From the NCBI RefSeq assembly GCF_009932555.1, contig NZ_BLJO01000001.1, forward strand, positions 374,472 to 438,471: a stretch of 64,000 nt of DNA. The letters run 5' to 3'. Origin of the DNA: Steroidobacter agaridevorans. GTDB taxonomy: Bacteria > Pseudomonadota > Gammaproteobacteria > Steroidobacterales > Steroidobacteraceae. The notes beneath the pieces were generated by a model that made no database searches, was not told the DNA's origin, and saw nothing but the letters and a program-made list of their open reading frames with translations. This document shows positions 27,248 through 36,188 of the stretch, in pieces (position 1 is the stretch's first letter; the number at the start of each line of letters is the position of its first letter). The position numbers were made by a program, and so were the translations under genes.

Positions 27248-27292
27248 GGGTTCACCGCATGTTCTTTGGCCAGGCGCAGCCATCCTATGCGA

Positions 27293-27389
27293 CGAAAATC
27301 GAAAGTACAAGAAACTTTCGTTTACTTTCGTTTTCAGCTTGACCGCAAGAATTAAGGAGCTATTCTTTCGGCTGTGACACAAACGAAAG
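27293..27389. promoter_or_regulatory. Cluster of AgaR-like operator repeats
   Basis: The divergent region contains CTTTCGTTTA and CTTTCGTTTT back to back (27315-27334), an inverted arm CGAAAATCGAAAG (27293-27305) and a further CTTTCG (27365-27370) and CGAAAG (27384-27389) pair around the regulator start. Tandem CTTTCGTTT-type repeats with 10-base spacing resemble the DeoR-family AgaR boxes described in E. coli (TTTC repeats with CGTTT). The cluster lies where it can control both the TonB receptor operon and the regulator itself. Confidence 0.7.
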
Positions 27390-28219
27390 CTACTCATCTG
27401 CCCAACGCAACCATGGCCAAGCTCAAGAAAAGCACCCGCGCCGGCCACGGGGTTCTGTCGATGGAAGAGCGCCGCCGCCGGATTCGCTCGCTCATCGAGA
27501 CGAACACTCAAGGCACGGTCGCCGAACTGGCGGAGAGCTTTGGCGTCTCAGCGGTCACCATCAGGACCGATTTGACGGCGCTCGAGCACATGGGCGTCGT
27601 GGTCCGCACGCATGGCGGCGCCCTGCCCCGCGGCGACAGCGATGAGCTGCCGATCAACGTCAAACAAACATTGCATCGGGCCGAGAAAGTACGCATCGCC
27701 ACGGCGGCGGCCGAAATGATCCGGGATGGCGAGACCGTCATCCTCGATTCCGGCACGACGACGGCCGAAATCGCGAAACAGATCCGAACGCTGAAGCTCG
27801 GCTCCATCAACGTGATCACGAATGCACTCAACATCGCGGTGCTGCTCGCGAACTCTTCGCACGTGAACGTGATCATTCCGGGCGGCGTGCTGCGTCAGAA
27901 ATCGTTTTCTTTATCCGGCCCGCAAGCCGAGCAAGCGCTGAGCACGCTGCATGCCGATGTGTTGTTTCTGGGCGTGGACAGCCTGGACCCGCAGATCGGG
28001 CTGATGACGCCGTACGTGCTGGAAGCTCAGTTGAATGCGCAGATGATCCGCATCTCACAGCGCGTCGTCGCGGTCACGGACTCATCCAAGCTGCTGCGGC
28101 GGAATCTTTCGGTGATCGCACCGGTGGATCAGATGGACGTCTTGATCACGGATAGCGGCGCGGACGCGGCCTGCATCGAAGCGATCCGCGCGCAAGGCGT
28201 CGATGTTCGATTGGTGTGA
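27374..28219 (+). CDS. agaR: DeoR-family transcriptional regulator, AgaR-like
   Basis: 281 residues from GTG 27374; an internal ATG (MAKLKKS, 27413) gives a slightly shorter alternative. The winged helix-turn-helix has ERRRRIRSLIETNTQGTVAELAESFGVSAVTIRTDLTAL followed by GVVVRTHGGAL, the DeoR signature. The C-terminal sugar-phosphate sensing domain has ILDSGTTTAEIA and the later VAVTDSSKLLRRNLSVIAP. Family members respond to sugar phosphates; AgaR in E. coli represses GalNAc/galactosamine genes. It is encoded divergently from the putative GalNAc operon and its operator-like repeats lie between. The effector is probably a phosphorylated galactosamine intermediate (inference). Confidence 0.88.
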   Translation: MTQTKATHLPNATMAKLKKSTRAGHGVLSMEERRRRIRSLIETNTQGTVAELAESFGVSAVTIRTDLTALEHMGVVVRTHGGALPRGDSDELPINVKQTLHRAEKVRIATAAAEMIRDGETVILDSGTTTAEIAKQIRTLKLGSINVITNALNIAVLLANSSHVNVIIPGGVLRQKSFSLSGPQAEQALSTLHADVLFLGVDSLDPQIGLMTPYVLEAQLNAQMIRISQRVVAVTDSSKLLRRNLSVIAPVDQMDVLITDSGADAACIEAIRAQGVDVRLV

Positions 28220-28222
28220 GAC

Positions 28223-28717
28223 TCAGAACAGCTGCACGATGCCGTAGATGACCAGCACCGGAATCGCGATCATCATCAGCACCACCAAGGTGAGCAATAG
28301 AGAGAAGCCCGCGACAAACCAGCGGCTGCCCCGCCGGCTGCCAACCGGGTCCAGCTGGTACCGGGCGAGCAACGCCAGGTTGCGCATGTTGGCTTTGTAG
28401 GCGGCATCGAACACATCGCCTGCGAACGGGATCGCGCCGACGACGGTCTCCATCATCACATTGCTCATCATGCGGTAGAGCACGCTGCGGGGCGCGCCCA
28501 TGCTGCGGGCTTCATTGATGATGTACGCCGAGATCACCGCGCCAATGGCGTCGCCGATACCGGGCACGAGGCCGATGATGGCGTCGAGGCCGATGCGGAA
28601 ACCGCCTGGCAGCGGAATCGAGTTGTCCATCAACCAGGCCAGCGTTCGCAGCCGCTTGGTGCGCTCGGCGCTATCGACCTCTCGCGCCGTGATCAAGGTG
28701 CCGGTGACTGTCTTCAT
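28223..28717 (-). CDS. DUF4112 domain-containing membrane protein
   Basis: 164 residues from ATG 28717. The conserved DUF4112 part is LAWLMDNSIPLPGGFRIGLDAIIGLVPGIGDAIGAVISAYII, and the C-terminus has a strong membrane helix (WFVAGFSLLLTLVVLMMIAIPVLVIYGIVQLF). The function is unknown; it is presumably an inner-membrane protein. A longer frame to 28792 exists but starts in sequence without the family pattern. The stop is next to the convergent regulator gene. Confidence 0.82.
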   Translation of the reverse strand: MKTVTGTLITAREVDSAERTKRLRTLAWLMDNSIPLPGGFRIGLDAIIGLVPGIGDAIGAVISAYIINEARSMGAPRSVLYRMMSNVMMETVVGAIPFAGDVFDAAYKANMRNLALLARYQLDPVGSRRGSRWFVAGFSLLLTLVVLMMIAIPVLVIYGIVQLF

Positions 28718-28792
28718 GTCTGTGGAACGCGCCCCGGATAGGCTGGTTCCGGTCCGCGCCACTGCCAAGACTACACCGTCGACACGAAGCAA

Positions 28793-29956
28793 TTAAGCCG
28801 CGGCGGCGTCGTCCTTCTTCTCGGGCTCGCTCGGGGCCAGAGATAACGTTTCGGCGGTCTGCGGGCGGCCGTTGAGCTTGATGTTCAGGCGCAGCTCGTT
28901 CGCCGAATCCGCGTTCCGGATCGCCTCGTCGAACGAAATCACGCCTTCGTTGTACAGCTCGAACAAGGACGCATCGAAGGTGCGCATGCCCAGTTCCTGC
29001 GACTTACCCATGATGGCCTTGATCTCGTGGAACTCGCCCTTGAGCAGCTTGTCCGCGATGATCGGGGTATTCAGCAGGATTTCGACGGCGGCGCGCCGGC
29101 CTTTGCCGTCCGCGGTCCGGACCAGCCGTTGCGAAATGATCGCGCGCAGATTGCTGGAAAGATCCATCAGCAGCTGCTTGCGACGATCCTCGGAAAAGAA
29201 ATTGATGATGCGATCGAGCGTCTGATTGGCGCTGTTCGAATGCAGCGTGCCCAGGCACAGGTGGCCGGTTTCGGCGAACGTGATGGCGTGCTCCATCGTT
29301 TCGGTGTCGCGGATCTCGCCGATCAGAATCACGTCCGGCGCCTGACGCAGCGTGTTCTTCAGCGCGTTGTGCCAGGAGTGCGTGTCGATGCCCACTTCGC
29401 GATGCGTGATCAACGACTGCTTCGACTGATGCACGAACTCCACCGGATCTTCCACGGTGACGATGTGGCCGGGCGACGTGCGATTGCGATGATCGATCAT
29501 CGCTGCCAGCGACGTCGATTTGCCAGAGCCGGTCGCGCCCACGACCAGCACCAGACCGCGCTTGGTCATGATGATGTCCTTGAGCGTTTCGGGCAGGCCG
29601 AGCTTGGCCAGATCGGGGATGTCGTTGGCGATGGTTCGAATCACCATGCCGACGTTCTGCTGCTGCACGAACACGTTCACGCGGAAGCGCGCCACGGCCG
29701 GCACCGAGATCGCGAAGTTGCATTCCAGGTCACGGGCGAATTCTTCGCGCTGCTTCTCGCTCATGAGCGAGTGCGCCAGAGCACGGGTCACCTCGCCGGT
29801 GAGCTTCTGGTTGGTCATGGGCTTCATCGCGCCCTGCAGCTTCATCGACGGCGGGAAATCCCTGGAGACGAACAGGTCCGAACCGCCCGCCTGGCTCATG
29901 GCCGTCAAGAGCTTGACGATATACGACTTGGCCTGTTCTTCCGTCAGCGCGCCCAT
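28793..29956 (-). CDS. pilU: Type IV pilus retraction ATPase accessory PilU
   Basis: 387 residues. The N-terminal PAS-like region begins LTAMSQAGGSDLFVSRDFPPSMKLQG. Walker A is GATGSGKST (about residue 140), the Asp box and Walker B are DPVEFVHQ and DVILIGEIRDTETM, and the His box is GHLCLGTLHS. The length (387, against about 345 for PilT) and the extended Ala/Lys-rich C-tail EPEKKDDAAAA favour PilU. It is a cytoplasmic hexameric motor that assists PilT in pulling back the pilus. PilT is not adjacent in this window. Confidence 0.9.
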   Translation of the reverse strand: MGALTEEQAKSYIVKLLTAMSQAGGSDLFVSRDFPPSMKLQGAMKPMTNQKLTGEVTRALAHSLMSEKQREEFARDLECNFAISVPAVARFRVNVFVQQQNVGMVIRTIANDIPDLAKLGLPETLKDIIMTKRGLVLVVGATGSGKSTSLAAMIDHRNRTSPGHIVTVEDPVEFVHQSKQSLITHREVGIDTHSWHNALKNTLRQAPDVILIGEIRDTETMEHAITFAETGHLCLGTLHSNSANQTLDRIINFFSEDRRKQLLMDLSSNLRAIISQRLVRTADGKGRRAAVEILLNTPIIADKLLKGEFHEIKAIMGKSQELGMRTFDASLFELYNEGVISFDEAIRNADSANELRLNIKLNGRPQTAETLSLAPSEPEKKDDAAAA

Positions 29957-30064
29957 TGCCTACCCGCTTCGAAGCTGTCGCAAAGCCCCGGATGCTAGCC
30001 AAGCTGCAACCTTTTGCCTGCGACGCTCGTCGCAAGCCCCGTGCCTCACAAAGGAGCAGGACCA

Positions 30065-31549
30065 ATGAGCATGGGCAGCGCCGGCCGGACCCTGGCCACG
30101 ATGACGATCCTTGGCATGCTGGGCAGTGCCGCTGCCCAGGCCGCCGAGCTACGCATCGACAACGTCACCATCGTCTCGCCGGAGCAACCCACGCCTCGAC
30201 GCCATGCCACCGTTCACATCAAGGATGAGCGCATCGTCTCCATCACCGATGGCAAGGCCGCCAAAGCGGCGTCGACGATCAGGGTCATCGATGGCGCCGG
30301 CTTGTATCTGTCACCCGGACTGATCGACAGCCACGTGCACCTGACCGGCGTGCCGGGCATGTTTCCCGAACACATGCAGGCGCATCCAGAAATCGTGGCC
30401 GCCGCCGAGAAACAAATTCCCCGCAGCTATCTTTATTTTGGTTTCACGAGTCTGTTCGATCTGCTCTCCACTCCAGAGGAGATGCGCCACTGGCAGAAGC
30501 ACGAGCTGCGGCCGGACGCCTACTTCTGCGGCTCGACCCCCGTGCAGGATGGCTATCCGATGAACTGGGCGCCCAAACCCCAGCGCTATGAACATCAACC
30601 GTACATGATCATCCAGCGGGGCGAAGAAGCCGCGGCACCGCAAGGATTCGATCCAGCCAAACACACGCCAACTGCGGTGGTCGCACGGATGAAAGCCGAC
30701 GGCGCATCTTGTGTGAAAACATTTTTCGAGACCGGCTTCGGCCCGCAGAAAAATCTTCCCACGCCGCGCCCCGACACCTTGCAGGAATTGATCGGCGCCG
30801 CCCATGCCGCCGGACTGCCGGTCTTCATGCACGCGAATTCATTGATTGCGCAGGAAGCTGCCGTCAACGCCGGCGCCGACGTGATCGCACACGGCCTTTG
30901 GCACGCAGACGAAGGCGTGGATCTCAATCCGGTCCTGGACCGCATCGTCAAAGCCAACGTCGGCTGGCAACCGACGATCCAGGTCCTGCACGGCGAGCTC
31001 GATGTTTTCGATCCGGACTACCTCGCAGACCCCAGGCTGTCACGTGTGCTGCCCCAGAGCCTGATCGATTGGTATCGCACCTCGGAGGGCCAAACGTACC
31101 GTAACAACATCACATCGGCGCTGTTCTCGGGCGAAAAGGATCCCGAAGCCGCAGCGAATAAAGCTCGCGCCCACTACGCTCCGTATATCGCACGCAATAG
31201 AAACGCGACTGGCTATCTCGCCGCACGCAATGCCCGCTTCCTGTTTGGCACCGACACGCCGAGCTCGCCGACCTATGCAAATCCACCTGGGCTCAATGGC
31301 TGGATGGAAATGAAGCGGCAGATCGAGGCCGGACTCACGCCCGCGCAGATATTCAAGGCCGCGACGCTATCGAATGCAGCGGCGCTGGGGCTGGAGCGCG
31401 AGGTGGGCAGCGTGCAGGCTGGCCGGATCGCCAACCTGCTGCTGTCGAGAAAGAATCCCGCGGAGACCGTCGACGCTTACGATGAAATCGTGACGGTCAT
31501 TCTGCGCGGCCGAGTCATCGACCGCGCCGAACTCGCGGCGAATCGATGA
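30065..31549 (+). CDS. Secreted amidohydrolase family protein (imidazolonepropionase-like)
   Basis: 494 residues from ATG 30065, with GGAG 9 bases upstream. A signal peptide (LATMTILGMLGSAAAQAAE) is followed by a composite-domain metal-dependent hydrolase. LSPGLIDSHVHLTG supplies the HxH ligands; FMHANSLIAQEA and VIAHGLWHAD supply the His pair; RFLFGTDTPSSP supplies the Asp. The C-terminal part (LGLEREVGSVQAGRIANLLL, then VDAYDEIVTVILRGRVIDR) is characteristic of the imidazolonepropionase/aminoacylase group. It hydrolyses a C-N or C-O bond in the periplasm; the substrate is unknown. It is convergent with the SapC gene and overlaps nothing. Confidence 0.87.
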   Translation: MSMGSAGRTLATMTILGMLGSAAAQAAELRIDNVTIVSPEQPTPRRHATVHIKDERIVSITDGKAAKAASTIRVIDGAGLYLSPGLIDSHVHLTGVPGMFPEHMQAHPEIVAAAEKQIPRSYLYFGFTSLFDLLSTPEEMRHWQKHELRPDAYFCGSTPVQDGYPMNWAPKPQRYEHQPYMIIQRGEEAAAPQGFDPAKHTPTAVVARMKADGASCVKTFFETGFGPQKNLPTPRPDTLQELIGAAHAAGLPVFMHANSLIAQEAAVNAGADVIAHGLWHADEGVDLNPVLDRIVKANVGWQPTIQVLHGELDVFDPDYLADPRLSRVLPQSLIDWYRTSEGQTYRNNITSALFSGEKDPEAAANKARAHYAPYIARNRNATGYLAARNARFLFGTDTPSSPTYANPPGLNGWMEMKRQIEAGLTPAQIFKAATLSNAAALGLEREVGSVQAGRIANLLLSRKNPAETVDAYDEIVTVILRGRVIDRAELAANR

Positions 31550-32317
31550 TTACGACGGCTGGTTGGCAGCGGCACCCGCGCGCGTGCGCGTCAGGTGACC
31601 GAGCAGACCCCAGTTCTGCAACGACTGCAGATGGAAATGCAGCAACGGCAGCCAGCCTCGCTTATGCAACTCGAGCACCTGCGCGTCTTCCAGAGTGCGC
31701 AGGCGATCCGGGTTCAGCAGCTTGAAGCCACGCAGCGTGAACGTCTGACCGCCGCCGAGATCGGCGCGCGCCATGCGGTCCTCGAGCATGTTGTTCTTAT
31801 CGAGCCACTCGCCGAAACGGCGCGTGTCCATGTAGTGCTGCTGGAAAGTCTCGTTGAACTGCAGAGCGCGCTGCAAAGCCTCCGACGGCTTGCCGTCGGT
31901 GAACAGCGGCTGAGCGGAGCTGGTCTCGAAATTGGCCGCGCCCTCGTCGATGCACAACACCAGGCGCTGCGACTCGGGAACTTCGGAAAAAATGAACGGA
32001 TAGCGGCGCACGTAAGCCGGAATGTAGCTGTCGTCGCGCCATGCGCCTTCGGCATTGACGAACAGATTTTCGTTGTCGCGCAGACCCACGACCGCGAACG
32101 GCACGATCGGCGCGTTCACCGAAAACACGATCGGATAGGTGCGCGCCGCGTGCGGCATCTCGGACGCAGTCAACGGGATGGCGTTGGTGCCGGCGGCAAA
32201 CCTGAATTCGACCTCCGGCTTCAGCCCGGCCTGCGCGTGGCGCGCGGGCTCCAACGGCACGGGATTCTTATAGAACATCGGCAAAGGCGCGGCAGGCGCG
32301 GCGGCGGCGTCAGTCAT
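31550..32317 (-). CDS. SapC family protein (copy 1)
   Basis: 255 residues. SapC-type markers are FYKNPVPLEPARHAQAGLKP near the N-terminus, SEMPHAARTYPIVFS, NENLFVNAEGAWRDDSYIPAYVRRYPF and the C-terminal TLRGFKLLNPDRLRTLEDAQV. The Pfam family SapC (PF07277) was named after an S-layer-export locus but in Xanthomonadales and Caulobacterales it mostly sits beside TonB receptors for sugars. No signal peptide is visible. It is divergent from the large TonB receptor across a 611-base region and is the leftward arm of that locus. The biochemical role is unknown. Confidence 0.87.
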   Translation of the reverse strand: MTDAAAAPAAPLPMFYKNPVPLEPARHAQAGLKPEVEFRFAAGTNAIPLTASEMPHAARTYPIVFSVNAPIVPFAVVGLRDNENLFVNAEGAWRDDSYIPAYVRRYPFIFSEVPESQRLVLCIDEGAANFETSSAQPLFTDGKPSEALQRALQFNETFQQHYMDTRRFGEWLDKNNMLEDRMARADLGGGQTFTLRGFKLLNPDRLRTLEDAQVLELHKRGWLPLLHFHLQSLQNWGLLGHLTRTRAGAAANQPS

Positions 32318-32581
32318 GAGCGTTCCGTATCCATAAAAGGCGGCGCATTCTGAACCCCCGGCCAGCGCGCGGCAACGCTAAATTGACGACGCCATCGTCG
32401 TCGTTCCCGCCACGGTCACGAACTGTGCCGCACGTCATGGACCGCAACAAAACCCGAGGCTTGCGTCGCTCGCACGGCGTATTGTCGGACCTGGATCGGG
32501 CCGCCATGACCACCGCTCGCCAACAATGTAGCAATAGGTGTTGCAAACCGGCGCGGACTGGCTCATCGTATGGGCCAATAA

Positions 32582-32595
32582 TGATAGCGGTATCA
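32582..32595. promoter_or_regulatory. LacI-type operator-like palindrome (site 1)
   Basis: TGATAGCGGTATCA has arms TGATA and TATCA around a CG-rich centre. It resembles LacI-family sites controlling sugar TonB receptors in Xanthomonas (for example the xyl box TGGTAGCGCTAACA). It matches the site at 32838 in 12 of 14 positions. Confidence 0.5.
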
Positions 32596-32837
32596 CCAGG
32601 GGATACACCGTGTCGTACAGGGTGGAACGACAAAACGAGCACCGCCGATTGACAGCGATGTCAGAGCTGCAAAGCGCCTCTGACCGCTCCGCCTCCCATG
32701 CCGAGGCCTGTACCCGTGACCCTCTTTCGATCTTGGCTGCCTCGCGCAGCCAACGTGTAACTGCCCGCCGCACCATACTTTTTCTTCAACGCAGCCAGTG
32801 AAGCAAAAGCCATGGGTGGACGGCACAGCAATGGCGA

Positions 32838-32851
32838 TGGTAGCGGTATCC
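32838..32851. promoter_or_regulatory. LacI-type operator-like palindrome (site 2)
   Basis: TGGTAGCGGTATCC lies about 78 bases upstream of the TonB receptor start, in a usual promoter position. The core TAGCGGTATC is identical to site 1, 256 bases upstream. Two copies that far apart could support looping by a tetrameric repressor. Confidence 0.5.
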
Positions 32852-32928
32852 GTGCCCTCGCCGACTCTTATTGGAGCCACTTTTAATCAGTGACTGGGTT
32901 CGACGTCCGTTAATCAGGGGGATTCGAG

Positions 32929-35900
32929 ATGATGAGAAATAACAGGCTCGCGATAGCCATCGCCGCGGCCTTGGCTTCGGTTGCGCCTCTGCATGGCGCA
33001 AACGCCCAGCAAGCCGCGGCAGGCGCTTCCACGCCCGGCCAGACCGAGCTGGAAGAAGTGGTCGTCACTGGCATGAGGGCCAGCTTGGAAACGTCGATGG
33101 ACATGAAGCGCGACGCGATCGGCGTCGTCGACGCCATCAGCGCCGAAGACATCGGCAAGTTTCCGGACAGCAACCTTTCCGAATCGCTGCAGCGTATTAC
33201 CGGCATCTCCATCGACCGTCGCAACGGCGAAGGCGCATTGGTGACGGCGCGCGGCTTCGGCGCTCAATACAACATGGTGACGTTGAATGGACGCACGATG
33301 CCCGCGGCAGACGCGTTTGCCGGCGGCAACTCGGGTGACGGCGGTGTCGCGGGCCAGTCGCGCGCTTTCAACTTCGCGAATCTCGCCAGCGAAAGCATCA
33401 GTGCGATCGAGGTCTACAAGACCGGCCGCGCCGACCAGGCCACCGGCGGCATCGGCGCCACGCTGAACGTGCGCACCGCTCGTCCGTTCGACAGCGACGA
33501 GCCGGTGATGAATGTCGGCGTCAAGGCAGTGACCGACACCACCAATCGCGTCGGCGACGACATCACTCCCGAAGTGTCCGGCATCTTCAGCTTCGCCAAT
33601 GACGACAAGACCTGGGGCGTCGGCCTGTCCGCGAGCTATCAGAAGCGCGACAGCGGCTCCTCCAGCTCCACCGTCAACGACTGGAACATCCGCAACTGGA
33701 CTCCGGGTGCCCAGACGACGAACTTCGCCCCGAACGCGGTCATCCTCAATGCGCCCGCCGAGGGCGCGCTGTATGCCATTCCGAACGACATCCGCTATCA
33801 CTTCTCCGATCGCGAGCGCGAGCGCACGAACGCACAGCTGACTGTGCAATTCGCGCCGACCGATACGCTGACGCTCACTGCCGACTACACGTATGCAGAA
33901 ACCGATCTGACCGAAGATCGCGGCGATCAGACGTTGTGGATGAACGCGAACCGCTACAGCCTGGTCGATTTCGACACGGGCCACGCGGTCGCAACCCCGT
34001 TGCTGCTGCAGGAAGACGAAGGCACCGCCAAGGACTTCGGCTTCGAGCAACAGCATCGCGAACAGCGCAACGAGCTGAAGTCGATCGGCTTCAACGCCGA
34101 ATGGCACGTCACAGACAACTTCTCGCTGGCCCTGGACGTGCACGACTCGACGGCGGAAAGCTTGCCGGACGATCCCATGACCGGTGGCGGCGAAACCCTG
34201 TTCAGCTTCGCCGCGCGCGTGCCGAGCACCTGCGATGCCGCCGTCACGAACCTCTGCACCAACCGTTTCGTGCAAACGTTCCGGTTCAACGATGGCCTGC
34301 CGATCGCGCAGCGGACGCTGTATCGCGACCCGACGACCACCGCACCGACGAACGGCGTCGGCGGCGATCCGAACTACGCGTTCACGAACGCCGACCTGGG
34401 CAGCCAATACCTGCGTATCAACTACCAGGAACAGGTCAGCGATATCACGCAGGCGCGCATCGACGGCAACCTGAAGTTCGAGAACGACAGCCGCGTGCAG
34501 TTCGGTGTCGAGACGCGCGCGATGGAGTCTCGTCAGCGGGCTTCCAACGCACAGATGACGTTGGGCGACTGGGGCGTGGCAAGGCCGGGCGAATTGCCAG
34601 CCAATCTGTTGCAGCCGTTCAGCCTCGTGGGCCAATTCGAGGACTTCTCAACCACGGGCGCGCCGCTCGCAGGCTGGAAAGGCAATGCGAACGCACTCGC
34701 GCAGTGGGCCGTGGACACCTATCGCAACTGGCGCGATCCCACCAACACCACCGGCGTGCTGGGCTACAACCCCGCCTTCGAACAGGATCACACCGTCTCG
34801 GAGGACACGGTCTCCGCGTACGTTCAGTACGGCATGAACTTCGATCTGTTCTCGCGCAATGCCAACCTGTTGTTGGGCGTGCGTTACGAAAAGACCGACC
34901 TGGAAGCCGTGAGCAACCAGATCGTGCCGCTCGGCCTGATCTGGCAAGACAACAACGACTTCTCCGAGCAGCAAGGCACGGGCATGTCGCAGGTCAAGCA
35001 AGAGAACGACTACGACTACGTGCTGCCGAATCTGGACTTCGACATCGAGGTCGTCGACAACGTCAAGGCGCGCTTCTCTTACAGCAAGACCATTGCCCGC
35101 GCGCAATACAACCAGCTGCGTGCAGCTGTGGACGTGGGCGGCTCGCAAGGTTCGTCGCTCAACGGGTTCAATCCGACGGCGAACGCGGCGAACCCGCTGC
35201 TCGAACCGCTCGAGTCCGACAACATCGACCTGTCCGTGGAATGGTACTTCGGCGACGCCAGCTACCTGTCCGCGGGCTTCTTCCACAAGAAGGTGGCGAA
35301 CTTCATCGGCAACGAAGTGGTCACGGAAGGGCTCTTCGGCATCACCGATCAAACCTCCGGTCCGCGTGCTCAGGCGGCAGTTGCCGCCCTGCAAGCTGGT
35401 GGCTACAGCACGGACGACACCAATCTGTTCGTGATGATGGCCATGATGTCGCGCCCCGAGGGGTTCACCGATGACAATGATGTGAGGTGGGAAGGCGGCG
35501 CCGGGGCCTTCAACGGCTCCGAAGCGCAGCACCTGGCGTGGGCCACCGAGGTCGACCTGCTCTCTGACCCTGCCTCGGATCCGGAATATCAGTTCGACAT
35601 CACGCGTCCGGTCAACAACAAGGATGCGAAGATCCACGGCTGGGAGCTGGGCGGCCAGCACTTCTTCGGCCAGACCGGCTTCGGCATCCAGGCGAACTAC
35701 ACCATCGTCAAAGGCGACGTGAGCTTCAACGATGCCGGCGCTCAGGACCTCAACCAGTTCGCCCTGCTCGGCTTGAGCGACTCGGCGAACCTGATCCTGA
35801 TGTACGAGAACTACGGCTTCCAGGTGCGTCTCGCCTACAACTGGCGCGATGAATTCCTGCAAAACACCAACCGTGGCAACGACCACAATCCTGAGTATGT

Positions 35901-36084
35901 GGAGGAGTACTACCAGGTCGACTTGAGCGTCGGCTACGAGGTCAACGAGAACCTCACGCTGTCGCTGGAAGGCTTGAACCTCACCGAAGAGGACGTGCGC
36001 TGGCACGGCCGTTCCATCAACCAACCCTGGTACGTGGAAGATCAGGGAGCGCGTTACGCACTGGGCGCGCGCTATAAGTTCTAA
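32929..36084 (+). CDS. TonB-dependent receptor of a SapC/cupin/halogenase locus
   Basis: 1051 residues. A signal peptide (LAIAIAAALASVAPLHGANA) is followed by the TonB-box region TELEEVVVTGMRASLETSMD and a plug with FPDSNLSESLQRITGISIDR and GALVTARGFGAQYNMVTLN. The MRASLETSMDMKR linker is characteristic of large carbohydrate receptors of Caulobacter and Xanthomonas. The barrel is very long and ends with YALGARYKF. It presumably takes up a large glycan fragment across the outer membrane. Strong GGGGGA lies 6 bases before ATG. The substrate is unknown; LacI-like operators upstream suggest sugar control. Confidence 0.93.
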   Translation: MMRNNRLAIAIAAALASVAPLHGANAQQAAAGASTPGQTELEEVVVTGMRASLETSMDMKRDAIGVVDAISAEDIGKFPDSNLSESLQRITGISIDRRNGEGALVTARGFGAQYNMVTLNGRTMPAADAFAGGNSGDGGVAGQSRAFNFANLASESISAIEVYKTGRADQATGGIGATLNVRTARPFDSDEPVMNVGVKAVTDTTNRVGDDITPEVSGIFSFANDDKTWGVGLSASYQKRDSGSSSSTVNDWNIRNWTPGAQTTNFAPNAVILNAPAEGALYAIPNDIRYHFSDRERERTNAQLTVQFAPTDTLTLTADYTYAETDLTEDRGDQTLWMNANRYSLVDFDTGHAVATPLLLQEDEGTAKDFGFEQQHREQRNELKSIGFNAEWHVTDNFSLALDVHDSTAESLPDDPMTGGGETLFSFAARVPSTCDAAVTNLCTNRFVQTFRFNDGLPIAQRTLYRDPTTTAPTNGVGGDPNYAFTNADLGSQYLRINYQEQVSDITQARIDGNLKFENDSRVQFGVETRAMESRQRASNAQMTLGDWGVARPGELPANLLQPFSLVGQFEDFSTTGAPLAGWKGNANALAQWAVDTYRNWRDPTNTTGVLGYNPAFEQDHTVSEDTVSAYVQYGMNFDLFSRNANLLLGVRYEKTDLEAVSNQIVPLGLIWQDNNDFSEQQGTGMSQVKQENDYDYVLPNLDFDIEVVDNVKARFSYSKTIARAQYNQLRAAVDVGGSQGSSLNGFNPTANAANPLLEPLESDNIDLSVEWYFGDASYLSAGFFHKKVANFIGNEVVTEGLFGITDQTSGPRAQAAVAALQAGGYSTDDTNLFVMMAMMSRPEGFTDDNDVRWEGGAGAFNGSEAQHLAWATEVDLLSDPASDPEYQFDITRPVNNKDAKIHGWELGGQHFFGQTGFGIQANYTIVKGDVSFNDAGAQDLNQFALLGLSDSANLILMYENYGFQVRLAYNWRDEFLQNTNRGNDHNPEYVEEYYQVDLSVGYEVNENLTLSLEGLNLTEEDVRWHGRSINQPWYVEDQGARYALGARYKF

Positions 36085-36093
36085 GTCGATGAA

Positions 36094-36123
36094 GCGGCCG
36101 GGTACTCTTCAGTACCCGGCCGC
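36094..36123 (+). terminator. Strong hairpin between the TonB receptor and SapC genes
   Basis: GCGGCCGGGTACT (36094-36106), loop CTTC, AGTACCCGGCCGC (36111-36123) is a perfect 13-bp stem with a stable tetraloop, starting 10 bases after the receptor stop. No U-run follows, so full termination is unlikely. It may protect the 3' end of the receptor mRNA or partly end transcription, giving less SapC/cupin/halogenase than receptor. Confidence 0.65.
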
Positions 36124-36188
36124 CCTCGGTCGTGGCAGGATGCCTGAGCCCGAAGTTGACGCTGGGGGAAGTCTTGGCCAGGCATGTG

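Larger units (their letters stand above)
32318..32928. other. 611-base intergenic region with two LacI-like operator copies
   Basis: No convincing coding frame lies here; short open frames on either strand lack recognisable composition or conserved motifs. The region separates two divergent genes (SapC copy 1 and the TonB receptor). It contains TGATAGCGGTATCA at 32582-32595 and TGGTAGCGGTATCC at 32838-32851, and ends with GGGGGATTCGAG before the receptor ATG, a good Shine-Dalgarno sequence. The length is much larger than other promoters of this window. Confidence 0.6.

Noticed and set aside
32310-32801. Short frames in the 611-base intergenic region
   Set aside because: They have Arg/Ser/Thr-rich translations without conserved patterns and differ between strands; the region is better explained as regulatory DNA.
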